Part shown: positions 8,475 to 16,042 of the stretch, piece after piece
Numbering within the stretch: the first letter of the stretch is position 1
Layout: every line of letters starts with the position of its first letter
Assembly (NCBI RefSeq): GCF_000220705.2
Contig: NZ_CP023202.1
Span: 6,912,501-6,976,500, forward strand
DNA from: Streptomyces xinghaiensis S187
Lineage (GTDB): Bacteria; Actinomycetota; Actinomycetes; Streptomycetales; Streptomycetaceae
DNA length: 64,000 nt
Reading direction: 5' to 3'
The notes under the pieces: generated by a model
Told to the model about the DNA's origin: nothing
The model's database searches: none
The model's input: only the letters and a program-made list of their open reading frames with translations
Made by a program: the position numbers and the translations under genes

Positions 8475-9762
8475 CTGCAGTGTCTTGTCGATCGGACTCT
8501 CCTCTCTTCCCTGTGACGATGCGGCCGTCCCCGAGGCGGAGCCGGAGGAATCCGGCCAGCAGCAGATACGCCGCGCCGCTTGCCAGGTAGGGGACCCGCA
8601 GGGCGTCCCGCAACCCGAGTGGTCCGGCGGCGGCCTCGACGAGGAGTCCGCCCAGGAGCATGCCGACGGCGCTCATTCCGAACGTCACCGTGCGGAAGGT
8701 GGCGTTGACCCGGCCGAGCTTGGCGTCGGGCACCGCCAGCTGCCGTACGGTCAGCGTGGTGACGCTCCAGAGCGCCACGCCGGCGGAGGCGAGTGCGTAC
8801 AGCCCGACGACGACCGGCACGGCCGGTATCAGACCGACGCCGAGGAAGCACAGCGCCATCGCCCACAGCGCCGCCGTCAGCGAACGCTCGACGCCCCACC
8901 GGTCCAGCAGCCGGCGCGCGTACTGACTGCCGGCGACGCCCCCGAGGGCCGCGCACGAGAGCAGCAGCGCGTAGCCGAGGGCGTCGAGGCCGAGGGTCTC
9001 GCGGACGAAGAGCACCTGGCCCGCGAGCATGGTCGCGTAGAAGCTGTTGAGGACCACGGCACTGGCCGCCAGGACGCGCAGGAGCGGGTCCCGCCACACC
9101 AGGTGCAGGCCGGCGCCCAGCTCCGCCCGGACCGAGCCGCTCCCGGCGGGCGCGGGCGGCGGCGGGTCGTTCACGCGGCGCCGCATCAGCAGGAGCGCCC
9201 CGGCGGAGGCACCGTTGAGCAGGGCGTTGCCCAGGAACGGTACGGCCAGCCCCGATTTGAGGAGCAGGCCGCCGAGCGGCCGGCCCACGAAGTCGTTCGA
9301 GAGGATCTGGCTGGCCCGGACGTGGCCGTTGGCCCGTGCCAGGCCCTGCCCGGGGACGAGCAGCGGAACCGCGGTGTCGGCGGCGACGCCGTAGGCCACC
9401 TCGGTCGCTCCGAAGAACAGGGCGAAGAGCGCCAGCACGGCCACCGGTACGTCGGTGGCCAGGAGCAGCACCCCCAGCACCAGCATGGCGGCGGCCCGCG
9501 CGGCGCCGGTGACGGCCATCAGCCCGACCCTGGGCAGCCGGTCCACGAGGGCGCCCATGGGGAGCGCGAACAGCAGCCACGGCAGGCGCTCCGCCATCGC
9601 GACCAGCGCGATGGAGAAGGCGTTGTCGGTGACCGTGGCCGCCGCCCAGGTCAGCGCGATGAGCGTCATGCCGTCCGCGAGGCTGCCCGCCGTCAGACAG
9701 GACCAGAAGAGCCAGAACCGTGACGGCAGCGACGACTTCCGGGGAGGAGCCGGTGCGCTCAT
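8464..9762 (-). CDS. MFS transporter, probable peptide/antibiotic exporter
   Basis: 432 aa. It starts MSAPAPPRKSSLPSRFWLFW at an ATG overlapping the stop of the upstream SAM-enzyme gene (ATGA). About 12 hydrophobic segments are visible, with the MFS loop-2 motif GALVDRLPRVGLMAV between helices 2 and 3 and a long cytoplasmic loop with NDPPPPAP around the middle. It resembles enterobactin-exporter (EntS)/macrolide-efflux type MFS proteins. Its position between the modifying enzymes suggests export of the finished peptide-derived product and self-resistance. No ABC exporter is present in the cluster. Confidence 0.85.
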   Translation of the reverse strand: MSAPAPPRKSSLPSRFWLFWSCLTAGSLADGMTLIALTWAAATVTDNAFSIALVAMAERLPWLLFALPMGALVDRLPRVGLMAVTGAARAAAMLVLGVLLLATDVPVAVLALFALFFGATEVAYGVAADTAVPLLVPGQGLARANGHVRASQILSNDFVGRPLGGLLLKSGLAVPFLGNALLNGASAGALLLMRRRVNDPPPPAPAGSGSVRAELGAGLHLVWRDPLLRVLAASAVVLNSFYATMLAGQVLFVRETLGLDALGYALLLSCAALGGVAGSQYARRLLDRWGVERSLTAALWAMALCFLGVGLIPAVPVVVGLYALASAGVALWSVTTLTVRQLAVPDAKLGRVNATFRTVTFGMSAVGMLLGGLLVEAAAGPLGLRDALRVPYLASGAAYLLLAGFLRLRLGDGRIVTGKRGESDRQDTAGGR

Positions 9763-10934
9763 GAGGCGGCCGTCACGGCACTCGTCCGCTTCAGCAGGCG
9801 GTTCGTCCAGGGCCACTCGGGCACCAGCGGGTTGGCGGCCATGGCGAGGGCCTGGGGGAGAGCGGTCCTGGTCAGCCAGTCCGGATGCTCCACGGCCAGC
9901 GACTCCGCCTCCTCGGCGATCCAGTCGCCGTACCACCCGAGCGAGGTGTCCCCGCCGAACGTGAGCGCGGCCGCGACGGTGGGCAGCAGGGCCGCGGCGG
10001 GGTGTCCGCGCCGGGCGAGCTCCAGGGTCGTCGGGACCGCCACCTCCCGGCGCAGGTAGAACTCCCGGGTCCCCACGGCGGAGGCGTCGGCACCGGCGGC
10101 CTCGGCGTGGGCCCGGACCTCGGCGAGCATCTCCGGCCAGCGCCGGGCCATTTCGGCGTCCAGCTGCTCCGGGGTGCGGGGGACCGACCCGCCGGCGTCG
10201 TCGTCCTCGGGCGGGTCCGCGGCCACGCGGAAGTCCGCCGCGCGGGCCAGCCGCAGCCGTTGCAGCGCCAGCACGGCCTCGTCCGTGGGGGAGAGCCGGG
10301 CGCCGCGGCCCGCCTCCGCGCCGCGGACCGTTCCGGCGGGGACGTCCTCCCGGGTGTCCCGGAGGACGACCGTCATGTTGCGGCGGCAGGAGAGGTAGGC
10401 GGCGTGCGGCCAGAGGGGGGCCAGCAGGCCGGCGAGCACGTGCTGGGGGGACGGCGGGGCGAGGGGCCGCAGGTGTTCGGGCAGTCCCCAGGCGTTCAGC
10501 AGCGCCGTGCCGCCCGGCGCGACGGCGCCGCGCACCCGGCGCCAGAAGGGCTCGGTGAGCAGGAAGTCCGGGTACGACTCGCCGGCGTAGATGTCGATCA
10601 CGACGAGGTCGTAGCGCTCGCTGCCGTCGAGGAAGGCGGACGCGTCGGCCACCACGGTGCGGAAGTCCGTCCCGGGGAAGTGCTGCCGGAAGAGCGCGCG
10701 CGTCACCGTCACCATGTCCGGGTCGAGGTCCACGGCGGTGACGCGGCTCCCGGGTGACGCCGCGAGCAGGGGACGCAGCGATCCGCCGTACCCCAGGCCC
10801 AGCACACAGACCGTGTCCGCCGGGCCGGCCAGCGGGCCGACCGCGAAGTCGTCGGGCTGGTTCCCCACGAAGACCCGGTCGCCGGCGAGCAGGGTGGCCG
10901 AGGTGCTCAGCAGCAGGGGGGACGCGCTGTACAT
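9759..10934 (-). CDS. Spermidine-synthase-like SAM-dependent enzyme
   Basis: 391 aa. The N-terminal 200 residues match the spermidine synthase fold: a beta-strand tetramerisation-like start (LLAGDRVFVGNQPDDFAVG), motif I VLGLGYGGSLRP, an acidic end of strand 2 at VDLDPDMV and DLVVIDIYAGESYPDFL, where the aspartate would contact substrate. The C-terminal 190 residues are alpha-helical and unassigned. Such proteins can be methyltransferases or transfer the aminopropyl (or 3-amino-3-carboxypropyl) group of SAM. First enzyme gene after the candidate precursor, 101 bases downstream of it and separated by a strong hairpin. The reaction on the peptide is unknown. Confidence 0.75.
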   Translation of the reverse strand: MYSASPLLLSTSATLLAGDRVFVGNQPDDFAVGPLAGPADTVCVLGLGYGGSLRPLLAASPGSRVTAVDLDPDMVTVTRALFRQHFPGTDFRTVVADASAFLDGSERYDLVVIDIYAGESYPDFLLTEPFWRRVRGAVAPGGTALLNAWGLPEHLRPLAPPSPQHVLAGLLAPLWPHAAYLSCRRNMTVVLRDTREDVPAGTVRGAEAGRGARLSPTDEAVLALQRLRLARAADFRVAADPPEDDDAGGSVPRTPEQLDAEMARRWPEMLAEVRAHAEAAGADASAVGTREFYLRREVAVPTTLELARRGHPAAALLPTVAAALTFGGDTSLGWYGDWIAEEAESLAVEHPDWLTRTALPQALAMAANPLVPEWPWTNRLLKRTSAVTAAS

Positions 10935-10966
10935 TCCACTCCTAGCGGGCGGTCACGGTGCCACGG

Positions 10967-11013
10967 TCGGGGACCGCCGGCGCGCGAGGCGAGCTCGCAC
11001 CAGCGGTCCCCGA
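10967..11013 (-). terminator. Intra-operon stem-loop between precursor and enzyme genes
   Basis: An 11-bp perfect inverted repeat (TCGGGGACCGC ... GCGGTCCCCGA) encloses a GC-rich loop that can itself pair (GCGAGCTCGC). It lies between the stop of the candidate precursor (11036) and the start of the first enzyme gene (10934). There is no U-tract, which is normal for Streptomyces. RiPP operons often carry such a partial terminator so that precursor mRNA exceeds enzyme mRNA; that role here is inferred. Confidence 0.6.
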
Positions 11014-11035
11014 GCGACTAGCGGACGCGGGCAGG

Positions 11036-11194
11036 TCAGGACAGTGCCAGCACGTCGTCGACCTCGGCCTGCTCGTCCTCGCTCAGCGGGACGAAGGTCG
11101 CGAACATCGGCATGTTGTTGTTCGAACAGCGGGAGTACACCGCGTGGTCGAACTCCTCGAACAGGGGCTCGTCGTTCTGCGCGTGCTCGGCCAT
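11036..11194 (-). CDS. Candidate RiPP precursor peptide, 52 aa
   Basis: The peptide starts MAEHAQNDEPLFEEFD, continues HAVYSRCSNNNMPMFATF, and ends VPLSEDEQAEVDDVLALS. The ATG has AGGAG at a good distance (GATAGGAGAGCAC before it). The composition is split: acidic ends around a central stretch with Arg, Cys, three consecutive Asn, Met, Pro and aromatic residues, which looks like a core flanked by a leader and a follower or recognition tail. It is the first gene of the minus-strand operon, the usual place for a precursor. I do not recognise its family; the precursor role rests on size, position and composition. A longer in-frame start at 11290 exists but lacks a ribosome site. Confidence 0.65.
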   Translation of the reverse strand: MAEHAQNDEPLFEEFDHAVYSRCSNNNMPMFATFVPLSEDEQAEVDDVLALS

Positions 11195-11254
11195 GTGCTC
11201 TCCTATCGGAAAAGGGAACTCGCATCGCTCGCTTGCGCCGGCGCCGGACCGCCC

Positions 11255-11279
11255 AACTGCCTCTGTGCACAAGACAGTT
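11255..11279. promoter_or_regulatory. Near-palindrome upstream of the precursor gene
   Basis: Form AACTG-N4-TGTGCACA-N3-CAGTT, centred on a perfect 8-bp palindrome with matching outer arms, about 60 bases before the precursor ATG. It could be an operator for the RiPP operon or part of its promoter region; further upstream on the minus strand TTGGGC and TATGGA, 18 bases apart, are possible promoter boxes. No regulator gene is present in the visible cluster. The rest of 11195-11670 shows no gene. Confidence 0.4.
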
Positions 11280-11670
11280 CGGCGTTCCATAGACGGTTGG
11301 CCGAATCATGCCCAAGACGCGGACGATCGGCAAGAGGCCGCCGCGGCAGGTCAGCGCAGGACGCACGGGGCCTTCCCTCCGATATCGGGCACCCGGGAAC
11401 CGGTGCGTGTGATTCCAGATGCGGCAGTGCCGGGTGGGAAGGAGGAGCGGTGGCAGGCGGTACCCGCTCCGGTGGCCCGGCGGCCGGATCCGGCCACCCG
11501 CGCGATCGCCGGCGCGCCGCACATCCGGACCCGTCACTCCGGGCGCCGCGCCCGGGAGGTGCCGGCGCCGTGCCCCGTTCACGGCCGCGGGGCCCGGCTC
11601 CGGGCAGGGCCGGCCGGCCCGCTCATCAGGGCCGTTGGTCCCGCCGGAGCACCCCCGGCCCGGACGTACA

Positions 11671-11684
11671 TTAGGCATGCCTAA
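11671..11684. promoter_or_regulatory. Iron box (DmdR/IdeR-type operator)
   Basis: TTAGGCATGCCTAA is a perfect 14-bp palindrome followed by CC, matching the core of the actinobacterial DtxR-family iron box (TTAGGTTAGGCTAACCTAA type). It sits 75 bases before feoA. Family knowledge: DmdR1/IdeR bound to Fe(II) represses such promoters, so the feo operon should be induced by iron limitation. Confidence 0.85.
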
Positions 11685-11758
11685 CCTCAGATCGGGCCGG
11701 GGCGGGGTCCTGTTCCGGCCCTGTCGGACGGCTCCCGGCCGGGAAGAAGGGTCGAACC

Positions 11759-11986
11759 GTGACCTTGTACGAATGGCGGACCTCCGAGCCCGTCCGGCTG
11801 CGCCGGATCGCGGCCGACCGCGAGCTGCGGCTGCGCCTGCTCGAACTGGGCTTCGTCCCCGGGACCGAGCTGCGCGTACTCGCCCGGGGCCTCGCGGGCG
11901 GGCTCGTGGTCGCGCACGGTGACACCCGGACCGCGCTCGACAACCGCACGGCCGCGGCACTCGTCGTCCACGGAGCGCCGCGGTGA
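11759..11986 (+). CDS. feoA: FeoA, ferrous iron transport accessory protein
   Basis: 75 aa, an SH3-like FeoA domain: an N-terminal EPVRLRRIAADRELRLRLLELGFVPGTEL, with the typical LxELGFxPGTxxxV signature, and a C-terminal beta segment NRTAAALVVHG. The GTG start is preceded by AAGAAGGG. FeoA interacts with FeoB at the cytoplasmic face and supports Fe(II) uptake. The last codon overlaps the feoB start. Controlled by the iron box upstream. Confidence 0.9.
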   Translation: MTLYEWRTSEPVRLRRIAADRELRLRLLELGFVPGTELRVLARGLAGGLVVAHGDTRTALDNRTAAALVVHGAPR

Positions 11987-14298
11987 AGCCCTGCTGTGAG
12001 GCCCACGGCGCGGCCGCGGCCCCCGGCGCGACGGCGGTCCGCGACGGCGCGCCCCTCCGCGTCGTCCTCGTCGGCAACCCGAACACGGGGAAGTCGACCC
12101 TGTTCAACGCCCTCACCGGCGCCCGCCAGAAGGTCGGCAACTGGCCGGGCAAGACGGTCGAGGTCGCCTCCGGCACCTGGCGGCCCGCCGTCCGGGGAAG
12201 CGGGGGAGCCGGGGGAGCCGGGGCACACCTCATGTCGGTCACCGACCTGCCCGGCACGTACAGCCTCGTCCCCGCCTCGCCGGACGAGGAGCTGACCCAG
12301 GACCTTCTCGTCTCCGCGGACCCGGCCGAGCGGCCCGATGTGGTGGTGGCGGTCCTCGACGCGGCCAACCTGGCCCGGAACCTCTACCTCTGCGCCCAGC
12401 TCAAGGACACCGGCGTGCCGCTCGTCGTGGCGCTCACCATGACCGACATCGCCGGGCAGCGGGGCCTGCGGATCGACGACGCCGCCCTCGCGGCCGGGAT
12501 CGGCGCCCCGGTGGTACGGGTGTCCGCCCGGGAGGGACGCGGCCTGCCGGAACTCGCGGCCGCGGTCGAACGGGTGCACCGGCACGGGGAGGTGCCGCCC
12601 CCGGCCGGCCTCGGCGAGCCGGTCGAGTCGGCCGTACGGGACCTGCTCCGGGCCCTGGCGCGGCAGGCTCCCGGCGAACGCCGCCCCGCGCGCTGGATCG
12701 CGCTGCGGCTGCTCAGCGGCGCGCGGGTGCCCGGCGTTCCGGAAGAGGTGCCGGCACTGGCGGCGCGGCTGGGGGAGCGGCTGGCCGCCGGGGCCCGGTC
12801 CGCGGCGGAGGGCCGCACGGCAGAGGAGGGCACCGGCCAGGAGGGCACCGGGGAGGACGGCACCCGCGGCGGCGCGGGCACGTACGACGAGACGTACGAC
12901 GAGACGTACGACGAGACGTACGACGAGGACTGGGACGTGCAGACCCTCCTCGCCGAGGGCCGCTACGCATGGGTGCACCGGCTCATGGCGGCCGCCGTGC
13001 ACCGCGGCGGGGACGCCGGCACCGCCCGCGCCCCGCGCAGCGACCGCGTCGACCGGGTGCTCACCTCCCGCCTCTTCGGCCTGCCGGTCTTCCTGGCCTC
13101 GATGTGGGCCGTCTTCCAGGCCACCACCACCCTCGCGGCCCCGCTGCAGACCGGGCTGTCCGACTTCTTCGCCGGGCCCGTCGCCACCTTCGCGGCACGG
13201 CTCACCGGGGACCCGGACGGCAATCCGCTCGCGGGGCTCGTCGTCCACGGGATCGTTCCGGGCGTCGGGCAACTGCTGTCCTTCGCACCGCTGATCGTCA
13301 TCATGTTCGTCCTCCTCGGCCTGCTGGAGGACTCCGGGTACATGGCGCGCGCCGCGTTCCTCGTCGACCGACTGATGCGGACGATCGGACTGCCCGGCAA
13401 GGCGTTTCTGCCGATCATCGTCGGCTTCGGCTGCAACGTTCCCGCGCTCTCGGCCGCCCGCATCCTCGGCGACCGGCGGCAGCGGCTGCTGCTCGGCATG
13501 GTGCTGCCCCTCGTCACCTGCAGCGCGCGGCTGACGGTCTACATCCTGATCGCCGGCGTCTTCTTCGGCAGCAGCGCCGGGACCGTGGTGTTCTTCCTGT
13601 ACGTGCTGTCGGTGCTGCTGGTGGTCGGCGCCGGACTGCTGCTGCGCCCCCTGCTGTTCAGGGGAGCGCGCGCCGACGCCCTCGTCCTCGAACTGCCGCC
13701 CTACCGCCTGCCCCTGCCGCGGGTGGTCGCGGCCCAGGCCTGGCAGAAGCTCGCCGCCTTCCTGAAGACCGCGGGAGGCGTCATCGTCGCCACGGTCGCC
13801 GCCGTGTGGCTGCTCTCCTCCATCCCGCTGGGTGCCGCGCAGGACGGAGCGGGCGCGGACGGGGGCTTCGGCCGGGTCGCCGTCGAGGACAGCGCCTTCG
13901 GCGGGGTCTCGCGGGCCGTCGCCCCGGTGTTCGCCCCGGCGGGCTTCGGCGACTGGCACGCCTCCGCGGCCCTGATCCCCGGCTTCGTGGCCAAGGAGGC
14001 CGTGGTCTCGACGATGGCGCAGACCTACGGCACGGAGGAGCCGGCCGACGGCCGGGAACCCGGGACGCTCGGCGAGGAACTGCGGCGCACCTTCGACCAC
14101 TCCTCCGGCGGCCACGGCGCCGCCGCCGCCCTCGCCTTCATGGTCTTCCTGCTGGCCTACACACCGTGCGTGGCGACGGTCGCCGCGCAGAGTTCGGTGA
14201 TCGGCCGCCGTCTGACGCTCTGGAGCATGGTGACGATGATGGCGATGGCGTGGCTGCTGGCGGTGGCCGTCTTCCAGGTGGGAAGGCTCATCACATGA
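11983..14298 (+). CDS. feoB: FeoB, GTP-driven ferrous iron transporter
   Basis: 771 aa. The N-terminal G domain shows G1 GNPNTGKST, the switch region TVEVASG, G3 DLPGTYSL and the G4-like TMTD; a GDI helical linker follows. After an acidic insert (see the repeat entry) the membrane part holds two Gate motifs, including GFGCNVPA with its conserved cysteine, and TCSARLTVY with the second metal-site cysteine. The length is usual for FeoB. The GTG start overlaps feoA by 4 bases, and the stop overlaps feoC. It imports Fe(II) across the cytoplasmic membrane. The repeat-bearing acidic linker is unusual. Confidence 0.95.
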   Translation: MKPCCEAHGAAAAPGATAVRDGAPLRVVLVGNPNTGKSTLFNALTGARQKVGNWPGKTVEVASGTWRPAVRGSGGAGGAGAHLMSVTDLPGTYSLVPASPDEELTQDLLVSADPAERPDVVVAVLDAANLARNLYLCAQLKDTGVPLVVALTMTDIAGQRGLRIDDAALAAGIGAPVVRVSAREGRGLPELAAAVERVHRHGEVPPPAGLGEPVESAVRDLLRALARQAPGERRPARWIALRLLSGARVPGVPEEVPALAARLGERLAAGARSAAEGRTAEEGTGQEGTGEDGTRGGAGTYDETYDETYDETYDEDWDVQTLLAEGRYAWVHRLMAAAVHRGGDAGTARAPRSDRVDRVLTSRLFGLPVFLASMWAVFQATTTLAAPLQTGLSDFFAGPVATFAARLTGDPDGNPLAGLVVHGIVPGVGQLLSFAPLIVIMFVLLGLLEDSGYMARAAFLVDRLMRTIGLPGKAFLPIIVGFGCNVPALSAARILGDRRQRLLLGMVLPLVTCSARLTVYILIAGVFFGSSAGTVVFFLYVLSVLLVVGAGLLLRPLLFRGARADALVLELPPYRLPLPRVVAAQAWQKLAAFLKTAGGVIVATVAAVWLLSSIPLGAAQDGAGADGGFGRVAVEDSAFGGVSRAVAPVFAPAGFGDWHASAALIPGFVAKEAVVSTMAQTYGTEEPADGREPGTLGEELRRTFDHSSGGHGAAAALAFMVFLLAYTPCVATVAAQSSVIGRRLTLWSMVTMMAMAWLLAVAVFQVGRLIT
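12880..12927 (+). repeat. Four tandem 12-bp repeats inside feoB
   Basis: ACGTACGACGAG occurs four times in a row, encoding four TYDE units followed by DWD in the linker between the G/GDI domains and the membrane domain of FeoB. The unit is a multiple of three, so copy number can change without breaking the frame. The encoded tract is strongly acidic with tyrosines and could bind metal, but that is speculation. Confidence 0.9.
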
Positions 14299-14567
14299 GC
14301 CCGCTGCGCCGGGTGCTCACGGCGGTGACGGAGGGCCGCGCCCGCACCCTGGACGACGTGGCCCGGGAGGCCGGGGTGTCCCGGGACGAGGCCTCGGCGA
14401 TGCTCGACTACTGGGTGTCCCGGGGACGGCTGACCCGCGAGGAGATCACCCCCGGCTGCCCGCCCCGGGGCTGCGGCGGCTGCCCGATGGCGTCCGGCTG
14501 CACCACGAGGACCCCCGGCAGCGCCCCGGCCCTCATCACCATCGGCGTCCGCCCGCGGCGCTCCTGA
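14295..14567 (+). CDS. feoC: FeoC-like winged-helix protein with cysteine cluster
   Basis: 90 aa. Residues 1-55 form a small winged helix (LDDVAREAGVSRDEASAMLDYWVSRGRL) and residues 56-75 contain CPPRGCGGCPMASGC, four cysteines in the pattern known to bind an Fe-S cluster in FeoC proteins. The ATG overlaps the feoB stop. FeoC proteins protect FeoB from proteolysis or sense iron/redox state. This is a sequence-based assignment from position, length and cysteines. Confidence 0.85.
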   Translation: MSPLRRVLTAVTEGRARTLDDVAREAGVSRDEASAMLDYWVSRGRLTREEITPGCPPRGCGGCPMASGCTTRTPGSAPALITIGVRPRRS

Positions 14568-14644
14568 CACCGGGTCCGCACGGAGCCGCAGCCCTCCGGG
14601 CGGGAGTGCCGCCGCGGCGGAGCCCGATCGTGGAGGATCACGTC

Positions 14645-15169
14645 ATGGACGAACGAGACGAACGAGACGAACGAGTCGAACGAGTCGACGAACAGGACCG
14701 GGTCATCGGTGTGGTGGGGAGGAGGGACGCGATCCGCAACCGGTGGCTCTACCGCATGTCGATGGTGCTGTGCCGGGACCCGGAGGGCCGCTACCTGGTG
14801 CACCGGCGCCCCGGGAACAGCTCCCGGTTCCCCGGTGAGTACAGCTGGCTGATAGCCGGGGCGGTGGGCGTGGGGGAGGCGTACGAGGACGCGGCCGCCC
14901 GGGAACTGCACGAGGAACTGGGGGTCCGCGCGCCGGTGCGGCCGGTGTTCCGGTTCCTGTGCGACGGGCAGTTGTCGCCGTACTGGTTCGCGGTGCACGA
15001 GGCGGTCGTCGAACCGGAGCGGATCGCCCCCGATCCGGCCGAGATAGCCGGTCACACCTGGCTGTCCGGGGCGGCCCTGAACCGTGCGCTGGAGGAGTGG
15101 CCCTTCGTCTCCGACAGCCTCGACGCGGCGGCCCGCTACCGCGAGCTGGTGCCGGGGGCGTTCGCCTGA
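14645..15169 (+). CDS. Nudix hydrolase, IPP-isomerase-like subgroup
   Basis: 174 aa. The Nudix box GAVGVGEAYEDAAARELHEE followed by LGV fits GX5EX7REUXEEXGU exactly. The preceding YLVHRRPGNSSRFPGEYSWLIAG is like the YfcD/IPP-isomerase-like Nudix group. I chose the ATG at 14645 because GGAGG lies 8 bases upstream. The N-terminus is a run of charged repeats (DERDERDERVERVDEQ) from GAACGA-type DNA repeats. The substrate is unknown; it stands alone between feoC and the GntR operon. Confidence 0.85.
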   Translation: MDERDERDERVERVDEQDRVIGVVGRRDAIRNRWLYRMSMVLCRDPEGRYLVHRRPGNSSRFPGEYSWLIAGAVGVGEAYEDAAARELHEELGVRAPVRPVFRFLCDGQLSPYWFAVHEAVVEPERIAPDPAEIAGHTWLSGAALNRALEEWPFVSDSLDAAARYRELVPGAFA

Positions 15170-15290
15170 GCGCGGGGGCCGGCCGGGTGGCGGGGCCGCC
15201 CAGTCCTCCCCCTCACCCGGCTGTGCCTGCGAGGAAGTGCTGCTGTCACCCCTCGCCCGTACCGGAAGGGTTGACCGAGTCGGTGGCTAT

Positions 15291-15321
15291 TGGTTGAGTG
15301 GCTCATCCACTGAGCCAACCC
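15291..15321. promoter_or_regulatory. Inverted repeat/operator before the GntR regulator
   Basis: An imperfect palindrome with arms TTGGTTGAGTGG and CCACTGAGCCAACC around CTCAT lies about 35-60 bases before the GntR start. TTGACC at 15271-15276 could be the -35 box, placing the palindrome over the -10 and transcription start. This position suits autoregulation by the GntR/FadR-type protein that follows; the binding partner is inferred. Confidence 0.5.
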
Positions 15322-15352
15322 GGCTCGGGTCAACGCTCCCGGGAGGGATGCC

Positions 15353-16042
15353 GTGGAGGCGCTGCCTCGTCAGACCATCGTCGACGTACTGGAGGACCGG
15401 CTGCGCGAGGACATCCTCGCCGGCCGTCACCCGGTGGGCGACTACCTGCCGCCCGAGCGCGAACTGGCGCACGGCTACGGTGTCACCCGCACCACCCTCA
15501 AGCACGCCTTCGGCCGGCTGGTCCAGGCCGGGCTCCTGGAGACCCGGCACGGCGTGGGCACCCGTGTCCGCGACTACGCCCGCCTGGGCGGGGCGGACCT
15601 GCTGCCGATGCTCGTGCGGCACAGCTCCGGCTGGATCGGCGAGGTCTTCGAAGTACGGCGCGCCGTCGGCGCGTTGATCGCCGAACGCGCCGCCGTCCGG
15701 GCCACCGCGGCCCAGCGGGACGGGCTCCGTGCCCTGCTGGCGGCGGTGGCCGCGGCCGAGGGAGCGGACGCCGTGCAGCTCGCCGACGTCGAAGTGCACC
15801 GGGCCCTGGCCAGGGCGACCGGCAACCGCGTCTACGTCCTCCTCACCAACACCCTCTTCCAGGCCTACCTGCCCATCCGCTCCGCGCTGGCCGCGCCCTT
15901 CGGGGACCCGGCGGCCGCCCACGGCCGGCTGGCCCCGGTCGTCGAAGCGGTCGTGGCCGGCGACGGCGGGGCCGCCCACGCGGCGGCCGGTGAGTACCTC
16001 GCCGCCACCGAACGGATCATGCTGGCGGGAGAGGACTCATGA
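15353..16042 (+). CDS. GntR-family transcriptional regulator, FadR subfamily
   Basis: 229 aa. The N-terminal winged helix (residues 8-75) contains LPPERELAHGYGVTRTTLKHAFGRLVQAGLLETRHGVGTRV, the GntR signature. The C-terminal all-helical FCD-type domain includes DVEVHRALARATGNRVYVLLTNTLF, where D and H residues of FadR-type domains bind metal or ligand. The GTG start has GGAGGG upstream. The stop overlaps the next gene (ATGA), so it heads a three-gene operon with the unknown protein and the GMC oxidoreductase and likely controls it. Confidence 0.9.
   Translation: MEALPRQTIVDVLEDRLREDILAGRHPVGDYLPPERELAHGYGVTRTTLKHAFGRLVQAGLLETRHGVGTRVRDYARLGGADLLPMLVRHSSGWIGEVFEVRRAVGALIAERAAVRATAAQRDGLRALLAAVAAAEGADAVQLADVEVHRALARATGNRVYVLLTNTLFQAYLPIRSALAAPFGDPAAAHGRLAPVVEAVVAGDGGAAHAAAGEYLAATERIMLAGEDS

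Noticed and set aside
11036..11290. Longer, 84-codon version of the candidate precursor
   Set aside because: The upstream 32 codons have no ribosome site and run through the promoter-like region; the internal ATG at 11194 has a good AGGAG.
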